Positions 17,019-25,878 of a stretch of DNA of 64,000 nucleotides are shown piece after piece (the stretch's first letter is position 1; every line of letters begins with the position of its first letter). Where the stretch lies: positions 20,588 through 84,587 of the forward strand of contig NZ_CAKMLL010000030.1 of the NCBI RefSeq assembly GCF_927797785.1. Reading direction: 5' to 3'. The position numbers and the translations under genes were made by a program. The notes below the pieces were generated by a model. It searched no databases. It was given only the letters and a program-made list of their open reading frames with translations, and was not told where the DNA came from. Source of the DNA: Candidatus Nitrotoga sp. BS (lineage in GTDB: Bacteria; Pseudomonadota; Gammaproteobacteria; Burkholderiales; Gallionellaceae).

Positions 17019-18236
17019 ATGAAAAAAGTGAAATACCTGATTCTCGGGGGGGGGCCGAGCGGGCTAGCTCTGGCACATTCCCTAATTGATAGAGGGGTGC
17101 CGCAAAATCAGGTAGTGCTGCTTGAAAAAGAGTCCACGGTTGGAGGCCTTTGTCGCTCGGAACAGGTGGATGGCTCGCCACTCGATATTGGCGGAGGTCA
17201 TTTCTTGGACGTTCGCAAGACCGAAGTCCTGGATTTTCTTTTCAGATTTATGCCCAGGGAAGAGTGGAGCAGCTTTGATCGCATCTCCAAAATTCGTCTT
17301 CGTGGGCAGGAAATCGATCATCCACTTGAGTCCAATTTGTGGCAATTCAGTAAATCAGATCAAGTTGATTATCTTGAATCTATTGCCCGTGCGGGTTGTA
17401 TTCGCGGGGAACTGATGCCTGAAAAGTTTGCAGACTGGGTAACCTGGAAACTCGGTGATCGCATCGCAGAAGAATACATGCTTCCCTATAACCGCAAGAT
17501 ATGGTCGATGGATCCCGCCATGCTTGGCACCTACTGGCTCCATAAACTGCCTGACGTATCATTTAGAGAAACACTCCGAAGTTGTTTAGAAGGCCGTCCT
17601 TTTGGTGCACTGCCAGCGCATGGAACTTTCCTTTATCCGAAAAACCACGGATACGGTGAAGTTTGGCGGAGGATGGGAGATGCCTTGGGAGACAGTCTTG
17701 TAATCAATTGTCCGGTTCAATCGATTGATTTGGCAACGCACACGGTTAATGGTCACTGGCAAGCGGAATCGATCATTTCAACCATCCCATGGACACTCTG
17801 GCCGGGATTCTGCGATATTCCGCGCGAAGTTTTACAATCAATCAAGCAGTTGAGCGTAGTTGCAATTGATGTTGAATATGTGCCGGATACCATGAATAAC
17901 CCGTCACACTGGATATACGAGCCAGACGAAGCTATTCCTCATCATCGCTACTTGCTGCGGTCGAACTTTTGCACGAATGCGCGAGGGTACTGGACTGAAA
18001 CCAACGCTTTACGTTCTCGCCCAACGACAGGCTTTCGCCACCATAATGAATTCGCTTATCCAGTAAATACCCTCGGTAAACCGAAAGCAGTCGCCCATGT
18101 GCTTGCATGGGCCGCAGGACATGGCGTTTTAGGCATCGGCCGCTGGGGAAAATGGGAGCACATGAATTCAGACATCGCCGTTGCGGAAGCCATGGGTGAA
18201 GCTGCCCGCATTACTTCTGAAATAACTAATAAATGA
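17019..18236 (+). CDS. FAD-dependent amine-oxidase/UDP-galactopyranose-mutase-like protein
   Basis: 405 residues. The N-terminal dinucleotide-binding motif is GGGPSGLALAHSL. The second conserved block, EKESTVGGLCRSE, leads into GGGHFLD. This is the flavin-binding fold shared by UDP-galactopyranose mutase and protoporphyrinogen oxidase-like proteins. The residues PYNRKIW...MLGTYWLHKLPDV fit the sugar-mutase-like subgroup found in glycan clusters. It overlaps the following GT2 gene by 4 bp (ATGA), so the two probably act on the same sugar, for instance a furanose. The mutase role is an inference; a sugar oxidoreductase is equally possible. Confidence 0.75.
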   Translation: MKKVKYLILGGGPSGLALAHSLIDRGVPQNQVVLLEKESTVGGLCRSEQVDGSPLDIGGGHFLDVRKTEVLDFLFRFMPREEWSSFDRISKIRLRGQEIDHPLESNLWQFSKSDQVDYLESIARAGCIRGELMPEKFADWVTWKLGDRIAEEYMLPYNRKIWSMDPAMLGTYWLHKLPDVSFRETLRSCLEGRPFGALPAHGTFLYPKNHGYGEVWRRMGDALGDSLVINCPVQSIDLATHTVNGHWQAESIISTIPWTLWPGFCDIPREVLQSIKQLSVVAIDVEYVPDTMNNPSHWIYEPDEAIPHHRYLLRSNFCTNARGYWTETNALRSRPTTGFRHHNEFAYPVNTLGKPKAVAHVLAWAAGHGVLGIGRWGKWEHMNSDIAVAEAMGEAARITSEITNK

Positions 18237-18919
18237 AAATATCGTTGTGCTTGATTGTCTGGAATGAGCTCCAGGGTTGCATGCTGGATGTGCCTAAACT
18301 TCCACGGGACGCGTTTGACGAAATTTATGCTGTTGATGGTGGCAGCACAGATGGAACGGTCGAATATTTGCAGTCGCAAGGCATCACTGTACACCGTCAA
18401 CCAAAACGAGGATTGAATGCGGCCTATGTGCATGCAAATGATGTCTCTAATTGCGATGCCGTGGTTGTTTTCTTCCCTAAAACTACCACGCCAACCGAAG
18501 ATCTCAGAAAATTTCGCCCCCTGTTTGAACAGGGCAATGAACTTATCGTTGCCAGCCGACAAATCGCTGGTGCTATCAATGAGGAAGACGCGGGGCTCTG
18601 GCGTCCCCGTAAATGGGCGGTGCGGGGGTTGGCATTGCTTGCCGCAGTTATGTGGCACAAAGAAGGTTGCTGGGTCAGGGATGTACTCCACGGCTTTAAA
18701 GGCTGGAAACGCAGCGCTTTTTCGCGCATGAAAATTCTCGACTACGGATTGTCGATTGATATAGAAATGGTTGTGCGCGCATATAAATTGAGAATCAAGC
18801 GTACAGAGTTCCCTACCACAGAAACAGCGAGAAACTACGGTGAGACGCATTTTAAGATATGGCCCACCGGGAAACGTCTGCTGGGATATCTCTGGTATGA
18901 GATTCGCCGCAATGACTAA
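18233..18919 (+). CDS. Glycosyltransferase family 2
   Basis: 228 residues of a GT-A fold. LCLIVWNELQG is the nucleotide-binding start, VDGGSTDGTVEYLQ is typical of GT2, and the usual DxD region is altered to VVFFPKTTTP. That loss could mean a changed metal site or a weakened enzyme. WVRDVLHGFKGWKRSAF resembles the end of polyprenyl-phosphate (DPM1-like) hexosyltransferases. It is coupled to the flavoprotein by ATGA and overlaps the next membrane protein gene by 8 bp. A role in making a lipid-phosphate sugar for the neighbouring GT-C-like membrane proteins is plausible. Confidence 0.78.
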   Translation: MKISLCLIVWNELQGCMLDVPKLPRDAFDEIYAVDGGSTDGTVEYLQSQGITVHRQPKRGLNAAYVHANDVSNCDAVVVFFPKTTTPTEDLRKFRPLFEQGNELIVASRQIAGAINEEDAGLWRPRKWAVRGLALLAAVMWHKEGCWVRDVLHGFKGWKRSAFSRMKILDYGLSIDIEMVVRAYKLRIKRTEFPTTETARNYGETHFKIWPTGKRLLGYLWYEIRRND

Positions 18920-19949
18920 TCAGTCTGCCACTCTGGCCGTTGTTAGACCACTCTGGGCCAGGGTTCTGACTTCGGGCTGGACGAAAGCAATGCTTGCTGC
19001 AGCCGTCATCTATGCACTCGTGGCTTTCAATCGAATCGACTGGACTGTGTTTGCAGGAGTGGCGGAAAACTGGACTTGGTTGGTGCTGGCATTTGTCCTG
19101 ATGCTGCCACCCTACGTTATTGTGTCATACCGCTTCTGGCTGGTTCTGCGCAACCAGGGAATTGTCACTCCATTCGCCACCGCGGTGCGTTGGACGATGA
19201 TCGGTTCCTTCTTTGATATTGCGATGCCAAGTAATTCAGGCGGGGACGTGGTCAAGGCAGCGTACATCGTACGTCATGTTGGCCCGGGTCTACGTACCAA
19301 AGGAGTCATGGCGGTTGCCTTCGATCGTGTGCTCGGCTTGTTAGGTTTGTTTCTTCTTGCCGGCATAACCAGCATAGTCGGGTGGAAGGTTGTTCTGTCA
19401 ATTAATAGCGGCGGGCATCTACTGATTTTTCTCATAACTGTGTGCCTGGGTACGCTGATTTTTTTTCGAATCGTTGGTTCGCGGCGCCTGTGTAATAGCC
19501 AGAGGCTGCGCACTTTTCTGGAGCGACTTCCTGCCGGTCATCGTATTTACAACCTGATTCAGTGTTTTAATGCTCTGCGGGAGAAACCCCGTGATCTCAT
19601 AGCAGTTCTTGCATTATCAGTTTTGAACCATATTTGCTGGTGTGCGGCTCTTTTGTGTATCACTTATGCATTTGCTCAGTCACCGCAGCTGATTCTTGGT
19701 TTTGTTGTTTTCCCTCTTGCCATATTCAGTAATGTCTTTGGCTTTGCTGGCGGTTTTGGTGTTGGCACAGCGGCATTTGATGTGATTTTTTTGCGGCTGC
19801 TAGATATTCATGTCGGAGCAGCAATTGGTTTATCTTTTCAAATATTATGTGTTTTATCGAGATTGACAGGGCTGCCGTTCTACCTGGTTGGGCGTGAGAA
19901 GAATCTCGGGAATTTTACTTCTAACTTACCGATAAATGAGCGGATATGA
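18912..19949 (+). CDS. LPG-synthase/AglD-type flippase-like membrane protein (UPF0104)
   Basis: 345 residues with about 8 spans. The block SNSGGDVVKAAYIVRHVG, then VAFDRVLGLLGLF, is the signature of the lysylphosphatidylglycerol-synthase transmembrane family (PF03706), which includes AglD and flippase-like proteins of glycan clusters. The frame is open 24 codons further upstream, but ATG 18912 overlaps the end of the GT2 gene and gives the standard length. It is coupled by ATGA to the 666-residue membrane protein that follows. The likely role is moving or remodelling a lipid-linked sugar at the inner membrane. Confidence 0.8.
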   Translation: MTNQSATLAVVRPLWARVLTSGWTKAMLAAAVIYALVAFNRIDWTVFAGVAENWTWLVLAFVLMLPPYVIVSYRFWLVLRNQGIVTPFATAVRWTMIGSFFDIAMPSNSGGDVVKAAYIVRHVGPGLRTKGVMAVAFDRVLGLLGLFLLAGITSIVGWKVVLSINSGGHLLIFLITVCLGTLIFFRIVGSRRLCNSQRLRTFLERLPAGHRIYNLIQCFNALREKPRDLIAVLALSVLNHICWCAALLCITYAFAQSPQLILGFVVFPLAIFSNVFGFAGGFGVGTAAFDVIFLRLLDIHVGAAIGLSFQILCVLSRLTGLPFYLVGREKNLGNFTSNLPINERI

Positions 19950-21946
19950 TTAAGAAAGACTTTACGAATATTAAGAATGAAAGCCACAGTCACAAACTTT
20001 TTCTTTACTCCATATTGGCAATTTGCTTTCTCAAACTTGTTCTGGTTGGAACGAATGAGATAATTTCCATCCCAAATGATTCGGTCAATTACGTTCGCCA
20101 GTCGCTTGACTCTCTTCGCGAGCTCGGCGCACCTGCAGGCTATCCATATTGGCTAGCGTTAAGCGCCAGCTTGGGTTTGCCGCAAAGGGTGGCTATTGAG
20201 ATTCTGTACCTGTTCGCGTCAGCGACCGTGGCTTTTAGTTTGGCACGAGTGATAGGTAGATTCTTTGCGCTGATACTGCTTGGAATACTTATCTTTCTTC
20301 CGGCCACTTTTTTTCTTTTTGACCACGCTCTAAGTGACGGTTTTTTTTCCTGTCTGACACTTATTGCACTTGCGCTTTCCATCGCAGCCTTACTTGACTC
20401 AGATTCTTCAAAGCTTTTATTCTGGATGCGGTTGCTAATGCTTGCGTTTGTACTTGGTTGGATGCTGATTACCAGAAACGAAGATTATTTGGTGATTGGA
20501 TGGATTATCTGGTTCGTCGTATGTCGTTTCTTTATTCAGAAACCAAATAGGCAGCTAAAGCAGGTGATTCTTGAGGCGTCATTTTGCTCGACTGTATTAA
20601 TGCTCGGTGCGTTCTCTGTCGCAGGCAGCGTTTCGACCTTCCACTTTATTACCAAGGGTGTATTTGCACGAACTATTATGACGCTTCCTTCTCATATGGA
20701 CTTGTTGCTGAAGCTGGCCTCTATCGAGACTAAAGCTCTATCAATCAACCGGGTACCCATCACTAAGGCCCAAAGAGAAAGCGCCTACCTTGCCAGCCCC
20801 ACTCTGAAACGATTGCGGGAGCATATTGAAGACCCAAATAATATGTACCAAATCGCAAGTTTACGGGCAGGCTTTCCTGTGGGTGAAATCGGCGCAGGTT
20901 GGGTCTGGCATGTGTTTAACGATGCCGCGTTTAAAGAACTACCCAATAAAACGTTGAAGGACTTGAATGAATTTTATTTCAATACTAATCTTGAGCTAAG
21001 ACAGTCATTTGAGCGTGGGATCCTCAATAAAGGGTTTGTGATTCACCCATTGCTTGGAGGTAATGTAAATGGTCTCCTGAGCCGTTTATCGGATAGCTCA
21101 AACGCAGTTTATAGAGGCTTATTTAAGTCGTACAGGTATAAGCCTGATAGCAACTTTGAGTCTAGTCTTTTCGATTTAGCCTGTTTACGACGTACATCTC
21201 TTATTAGTACGTCAGTTTATAGCGGTCAAGTGCAGGGATGGGCTATAGCAGATCGCGGTGCTGATGCTATTGCAAGCGCAGAGGTTGGCGTTTATGAGGC
21301 AAAGATGGGCATAGCCAGCACGCGTTGGTTCACAACGAATCAGATTGCCCGACCCGATGTCATTCAAGGATTTACTGCTGAAGGACTTACTGATCCAGAA
21401 GTTTTTGGATTCCATGTAATATTGCCCAAAGTTCCGGGAGATACAATAGTCATGCGCTACTTCTTATCGGATAATTCACACCTTATAACTCCTCCTTTAG
21501 TCGTCAATAAGGTATCACATATTGAGCGGGGTTCGGCAGGTAGAGTTCTTATCCAAGGCATTGACTCTAATGGTAGAAGCGAGTTGGCTACTCCGCAAAA
21601 TATCAGACAAAAGTCACAAAAATGGTTGGCGGATGCATTTGAAAAGATATCTCCTGCTTTGTTGTCTGTAATCTTCGTACTGGCAATAATCTCTGGCGTT
21701 TTGCAGAAGAGAATTGTTGGGCGTGAACAGGCAGAAACTCTGTTATTAGCAGTATCAGTACTTATTGCAGGCTTGTTGATACAGAGATTTTTATTTTATA
21801 CCTTGGTTGATGCCGTGGGATGGGATGTTGAAGTACGCTATCTTACTTCCGCGTTGGTTCTCATGGTTGTCTTATCTGGAGTATTGGTTAGCTATTCCTT
21901 CCACACCTACCATCGATGTATTGCTATTTTGTTCCAACGAAACTAG
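19946..21946 (+). CDS. Giant GT-C-like membrane protein, copy 1 (unknown function)
   Basis: 666 residues. The N-terminal half (about residues 12-235) carries about 7 spans, including the conserved-looking LFDHALSDGFFSCL. After it comes a large extracytoplasmic region (about 240-560) that includes GQVQGWAIADRGADAIASAEVGVYEAK, here split as GQVQGWAIAD and EVGVYEAK, like a beta-sandwich carbohydrate domain. Three or four more spans close the protein. It is paralogous to the 651-residue protein at 22245: same architecture and same FD-x-ALS motif. No named family is recognised. A polyprenyl-phosphate-sugar-dependent transferase acting in the periplasm is a reasonable guess given the GT2 and flippase-like genes before it. 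Confidence 0.75.
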   Translation: MIKKDFTNIKNESHSHKLFLYSILAICFLKLVLVGTNEIISIPNDSVNYVRQSLDSLRELGAPAGYPYWLALSASLGLPQRVAIEILYLFASATVAFSLARVIGRFFALILLGILIFLPATFFLFDHALSDGFFSCLTLIALALSIAALLDSDSSKLLFWMRLLMLAFVLGWMLITRNEDYLVIGWIIWFVVCRFFIQKPNRQLKQVILEASFCSTVLMLGAFSVAGSVSTFHFITKGVFARTIMTLPSHMDLLLKLASIETKALSINRVPITKAQRESAYLASPTLKRLREHIEDPNNMYQIASLRAGFPVGEIGAGWVWHVFNDAAFKELPNKTLKDLNEFYFNTNLELRQSFERGILNKGFVIHPLLGGNVNGLLSRLSDSSNAVYRGLFKSYRYKPDSNFESSLFDLACLRRTSLISTSVYSGQVQGWAIADRGADAIASAEVGVYEAKMGIASTRWFTTNQIARPDVIQGFTAEGLTDPEVFGFHVILPKVPGDTIVMRYFLSDNSHLITPPLVVNKVSHIERGSAGRVLIQGIDSNGRSELATPQNIRQKSQKWLADAFEKISPALLSVIFVLAIISGVLQKRIVGREQAETLLLAVSVLIAGLLIQRFLFYTLVDAVGWDVEVRYLTSALVLMVVLSGVLVSYSFHTYHRCIAILFQRN

Positions 21947-22019
21947 CAGTCCTCGACCAAAGTATTTAAGGAATAATTCTCCATAGCTTGGATCATTAAA
22001 TTTAAGCGGAGTTATCTAG

Positions 22020-22221
22020 CAGTCTGTCGGACTTAAAGAATCTTAGCGAAAATTGAGCTGAACGAGGGTAGATTTTGCGAGCTTTCGCCTTACGGCGAAA
22101 TTCCTGCTAACCCAACTTGATGATTTTGCAGGGTAATAGTTGTTCTTTTGCCCAAAGAAGCGGCGAAATATACACCGCTCCGCTCAATTTGCAGCCGATT
22201 TCCTTTAAGTCCGACAGGCTG
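22020..22221. mobile_element. 202-bp MITE-like element with 19-bp terminal inverted repeats
   Basis: The left end cagtctgtcggacttaaag (22020-22038) and the right end ctttaagtccgacaggctg (22203-22221) are inverted repeats with one mismatch. The element is flanked on both sides by CTAG (22016-22019 and 22222-22225), a probable 4-bp target duplication. It has no coding capacity. Inside is a hairpin TTCGCC-TTAC-GGCGAA (near 22088). This is the structure of a non-autonomous element mobilised by a transposase elsewhere. It lies exactly between two paralogous membrane protein genes. Confidence 0.8.
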
Positions 22222-22244
22222 CTAGTTATTCAATAGGTCAATGA

Positions 22245-24200
22245 ATGAAGTTTTTTTTAAACGATAATCCGATTAAAAACGGCACGAGCCACTTACTAGT
22301 GTTGTTTATTATTTTGTCTTGTTGCATTCGACTAATGCTTGGTGGAGATCGCGATATTCTTGCGCTCAATCAGCCGTATGATGATTATTGGTTTGTGTCT
22401 AGAGCCTTGCAATGGATATACGGTGGCAATTACAGTCACATGGCATTCGCCCAGCTGCCCGTTTACTCCATGTGGTTGAAGGGAGTGTCTCTTCTTGGAA
22501 TTTCAGCACGATTGGCTATTGATTTGGCGTGGATAATCTCTAGCGTATATCTCGGATATTCCGTTGCACGGTTTTTGAAATCTGTATGGCCGGGCGTTGT
22601 TATTTATATTTTCCTGATATTTCACCCGTATAGTTTCGTTTTGTTTGACCGGGCTTTGTCCGAGAACTTAATGGCCGTATTATCTGCGCTGTCGCTGGCT
22701 GGATACATTGAGCTCTGGAATTTACGAAACGTGCCGAATATTCGTAATTTGCGGCGCATCTGTGTGGTAATTGCTATAGCTCTGGCTTTCGCTGGGGCTT
22801 ATCACATTCGTAAGGAGGGGGTTGTCCTACTCCCCGCGTTATTCCTTCTTGCTCTTCTGTCGGCATTTAAGCGAAATGTTTTTTGGGGTGGAATGTCTAA
22901 ATTCCGTTTAGGATATCCTTTAATAGTAGCTCCACTTGTTGCAACAATATTTTTGGGGATGGTTTTGGCCGGGGCCAATTACTTACGCTGGGGCGTATTC
23001 GCTCGCTATGAACTTGCGGCGCCGGGGTATACCCGTGCTGTCAACGCCCTGAATGCGGTAGACCCAACAGGTTCGACGCCCAAGTATGTTACGGTAACGG
23101 CGCAGACAAGAGCAAAGGCCTATGCTCAAAGTCTCACCTTCTCTGAACTCAAGCCGTATCTGGATGGACCGATGGGCCAAGAAGTCGCAAGATATTCCTC
23201 CACTTTTTCTGGTGTGCCCGGCGAGATTGCAAACGGGTGGTTTTATTGGACGATTCGTGATGCAGCGGCGGCGGCTGGCTGGCATGTTAATGCATCAACA
23301 GCTGAGCGGAAATATTTCGCCATGGCACAGGAGCTGGAGAGGGCGTTTGACTCCGGGCAATTGCCAAAAAGGCGGGTAATACTGCCATTTGTCGACCCTG
23401 ATGTGACTAAATGGCTTCCAGATTTACCTGATGCGTTGGTTGGCGAGGTTCGACAACTCGTGGATCCGACAGTCGCGAATCTGGCGAGCGCGCCGCCGGC
23501 GGAGAATGCATCAGCTATCCAGTACGATCACTATATTACGATTGTGGGGCGCCGTTCTCCTCTCCCAAGTTTTTCAATGGTTGCTTGGATGACTCTCCCT
23601 GCGGGTACGTGGGTTGGTCTCGGCACGATTGATTCGACTTATTCATGGCAAGTTCTTGAGGGTCCGATTCGCCCAGACGTACCAGGCGCCATCTCTTTTG
23701 CCCTTGCTTCTCCAAATGGAGGTATGCCTACGGAACTTTGGATACGTCAGGAAAATGGAAAGAAGTCGCATATTCCTCTGATTGACCTGCACGAAGGCGC
23801 GATGCGAGCCATACCGGATATTTCGGGCGCATTGATAGGAGTCGATCGATTATCCAACAGTGCGAAGAAGCACAGGGCAGATATCTTGATCACGCCAATG
23901 TCGAAAGTATGGTCTTGGTTTGGATGGATGCTCCTACCAGCAGGGTTCTTATCTTTTTTGTTTATTCGTGGTAGGGGCTTGACAAATCGGGGCACCATTC
24001 CAATGGTGGCTGCTTTGACTTTAGTCGTGATAGTCTCGAGAGTTTTTCTCTTGGCATTGCTGGATTCGAGTTCTTGGAACGGATTACAGACTCGTTACCT
24101 GCTGCCGATTTTGCCATTTTTTGTTGTGTTTGGGGTGCTTGGTATTTGGTCTGCTTTGCAATGGGTAGTGTCGCTGCGTCGTAATATTAAATATGTTTAA
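22245..24200 (+). CDS. Giant GT-C-like membrane protein, copy 2 (unknown function)
   Basis: 651 residues, sharing the plan of the 666-residue protein upstream: about 7 N-terminal spans with VLFDRALSENLMAVL, a big extracytoplasmic region (about 245-550) and 3 spans near the C-terminus. The two have diverged too far to be a recent duplication. The ATG at 22245 follows AGGTC at 22235-22239, directly after the MITE, which may have separated the gene from its original promoter or coupling signal. Function is unknown. The context suggests a membrane transferase for the exported or surface-linked glycan. Confidence 0.75.
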   Translation: MKFFLNDNPIKNGTSHLLVLFIILSCCIRLMLGGDRDILALNQPYDDYWFVSRALQWIYGGNYSHMAFAQLPVYSMWLKGVSLLGISARLAIDLAWIISSVYLGYSVARFLKSVWPGVVIYIFLIFHPYSFVLFDRALSENLMAVLSALSLAGYIELWNLRNVPNIRNLRRICVVIAIALAFAGAYHIRKEGVVLLPALFLLALLSAFKRNVFWGGMSKFRLGYPLIVAPLVATIFLGMVLAGANYLRWGVFARYELAAPGYTRAVNALNAVDPTGSTPKYVTVTAQTRAKAYAQSLTFSELKPYLDGPMGQEVARYSSTFSGVPGEIANGWFYWTIRDAAAAAGWHVNASTAERKYFAMAQELERAFDSGQLPKRRVILPFVDPDVTKWLPDLPDALVGEVRQLVDPTVANLASAPPAENASAIQYDHYITIVGRRSPLPSFSMVAWMTLPAGTWVGLGTIDSTYSWQVLEGPIRPDVPGAISFALASPNGGMPTELWIRQENGKKSHIPLIDLHEGAMRAIPDISGALIGVDRLSNSAKKHRADILITPMSKVWSWFGWMLLPAGFLSFLFIRGRGLTNRGTIPMVAALTLVVIVSRVFLLALLDSSSWNGLQTRYLLPILPFFVVFGVLGIWSALQWVVSLRRNIKYV

Positions 24201-24219
24201 AAGAAGACTCTCCATTAGC

Positions 24220-24239
24220 AATTGTTACCTTAAACAATT
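24220..24239 (+). terminator. Possible AT-rich terminator hairpin
   Basis: AATTGTT (24220-24226) and AACAATT (24233-24239) form a perfect 7-bp stem around a 6-nt loop, followed by a short T-rich stretch. It sits 20 bp after the stop of copy 2 and before a 580-bp gap, where a terminator is expected. The stem is AT-rich, so the call is tentative. Confidence 0.35.
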
Positions 24240-24284
24240 TTAAAATTGAAATTTCTATCCATTGGCTTTAATTTATAGGAGTAC

Positions 24285-24396
24285 TTTGTTTTCATCACTA
24301 AGCTGCGCTATTGCTTTGTATGTCTCATATTAATGGTTGCTTATTCAGGGGTGTGGTAAATCCGATGATTCTGAAGCTGCCAGAGAAATGCAGTAG
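24285..24396 (+). pseudogene. Frameshifted lipoprotein start (remnant)
   Basis: In the gap 24201-24782, the plus strand reads TKLRYCFVCLILMVAYSG and, after one extra G in the GGGG run at 24348-24351, continues CGKSDDSEAAREMQ and stops. Joined, this would be a classical lipoprotein signal peptide with the lipobox cysteine. No further coding is clear downstream. The rest of the gap, apart from the hairpin at 24220, shows nothing I can support; a 76-codon frame at 24311-24541 has no family features. Confidence 0.3.
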
Positions 24397-24782
24397 TGTA
24401 AGTAGTGCCAGGATAACTCTGATTCAAAAAATGCAGGTCAACGCCACAATTACCAGGACAGATATGATTGGTCGTTGGTTGCAGGCACTGGTCAGGCTAC
24501 AATTGAATAGCTCGCGGATGGATCTTTTAAATGACCAATGAAAGTAAGATTGTTGGCAGTGGGAAGATTGTCGGTGGCATTTAATGAGGCTAATTAACGT
24601 TACTGGCCGTCTGTCACTTGATAAAAAGCGCTTCGTGTGGAGTGGAGGCTTTATCTGGCAGAGATAATTTTTATTTATTCTGAATTTATCTTTTCTGTCG
24701 AGTATATAACTCTGACGAGCATATGAACTTAGCTACCACCTTCCGTAGTGGCGAGCATTAATTTTAAGTTGGACAAAATGAT

Positions 24783-25868
24783 ATGAAAAAAATAGCTCTG
24801 ATTACTGGTATTACTGGCCAGGATGGTGCTTACTTGGCTGAATTTCTGTTAAAAAAAGGCTACATTGTGCATGGCATTAAACGTCGCACATCGTTATTTA
24901 ATACCGACCGGATTGATCATCTGTATCAGGATCCGCACGAGAAAGATCGCCACTTCGTTTTGCACCACGGCGACATGACCGACTCCAGCAGCCTGATCCG
25001 CATCATTCAGCAGGTGCAGCCGGATGAAATTTACAACTTGGCGGCACAAAGCCATGTTGCGGTTTCATTTGAAGAACCCGAATACACCGCTAACTCGGAT
25101 GCCTTGGGAACGCTACGCGTGCTGGAAGCAGTCCGCATCCTGGGCCTTGAAAAGAAGACCCGTTTTTATCAGGCATCCACCTCCGAACTTTACGGCTTGG
25201 TGCAGGAAACGCCGCAAAAAGAAACTACACCTTTCTATCCCCGCTCGCCTTACGCGGTCGCCAAGCTTTATGCCTACTGGATCACGGTCAATTATCGGGA
25301 AGCCTACGGCATGTATGCCTGCAACGGTATATTGTTCAATCACGAATCTCCGGTACGGGGTGAAACCTTCGTCACACGCAAGATTACGCGTGCTTTGGCG
25401 CGCATCAAACTCAGGCTGCAGGATGTCCTTTTTCTCGGCAATCTGGATGCCAAACGCGACTGGGGCCACGCCAGGGACTACGTCGAAATGCAGTGGCTTA
25501 TGCTGCAACAGGACAAGCCGGAAGATTTCGTCATTGCTACCGGTGTGCAATACAGTGTGCGCGATTTTGTGAATGCCTCTGCCAAAGAACTTGGTATGCA
25601 GATCCGCTGGGATGGTACGGGCGTGGATGAAAAAGGTTATGACCACTCCGGCCAATGCATCGTCTCCGTCGATCCGCGCTACTTCCGCCCCACTGAAGTT
25701 GAAACCCTGCTTGGCGACCCCACCAAGGCCAAGGTAAAACTCGGTTGGTCACCCAAAATTACATTCGATGAATTAGTGTCTGAAATGGTGAGCGAGGATT
25801 TGAAGGCCGCCGAGCGAGATGAACTGGTCAAGAAACATGGCTATTCGGTCCTGAATTGCCACGAGTAG
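24783..25868 (+). CDS. gmd: GDP-mannose 4,6-dehydratase
   Basis: 361 residues. Converts GDP-D-mannose to GDP-4-keto-6-deoxy-D-mannose in the cytoplasm, the first step to GDP-L-fucose. The NADP-binding motif [14 protein letters not shown] opens the protein. ASTSELYG and [15 protein letters not shown] supply the Ser/Thr-Tyr-Lys catalytic set, and [20 protein letters not shown] is the family signature. Length and motifs are standard. Codon use is more GC-rich than in the genes before it. The next gene, GDP-L-fucose synthase, completes the pathway. No mannose-1-phosphate guanylyltransferase (manC) is in the window. Confidence 0.96.
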   Translation: MKKIALITGITGQDGAYLAEFLLKKGYIVHGIKRRTSLFNTDRIDHLYQDPHEKDRHFVLHHGDMTDSSSLIRIIQQVQPDEIYNLAAQSHVAVSFEEPEYTANSDALGTLRVLEAVRILGLEKKTRFYQASTSELYGLVQETPQKETTPFYPRSPYAVAKLYAYWITVNYREAYGMYACNGILFNHESPVRGETFVTRKITRALARIKLRLQDVLFLGNLDAKRDWGHARDYVEMQWLMLQQDKPEDFVIATGVQYSVRDFVNASAKELGMQIRWDGTGVDEKGYDHSGQCIVSVDPRYFRPTEVETLLGDPTKAKVKLGWSPKITFDELVSEMVSEDLKAAERDELVKKHGYSVLNCHE

Positions 25869-25878
25869 GAATTTGTTT

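Noticed and set aside
18056..18850. 264-codon antisense frame across the flavoprotein and GT2 genes
   Set aside because: The opposite strand encodes two clear proteins with coupled starts; the antisense product has no family features.
25113..25655. 180-codon antisense frame opposite gmd
   Set aside because: It mirrors a conserved, GC-rich enzyme gene; its product is Arg/Phe-rich with no motif or ribosome-binding site.
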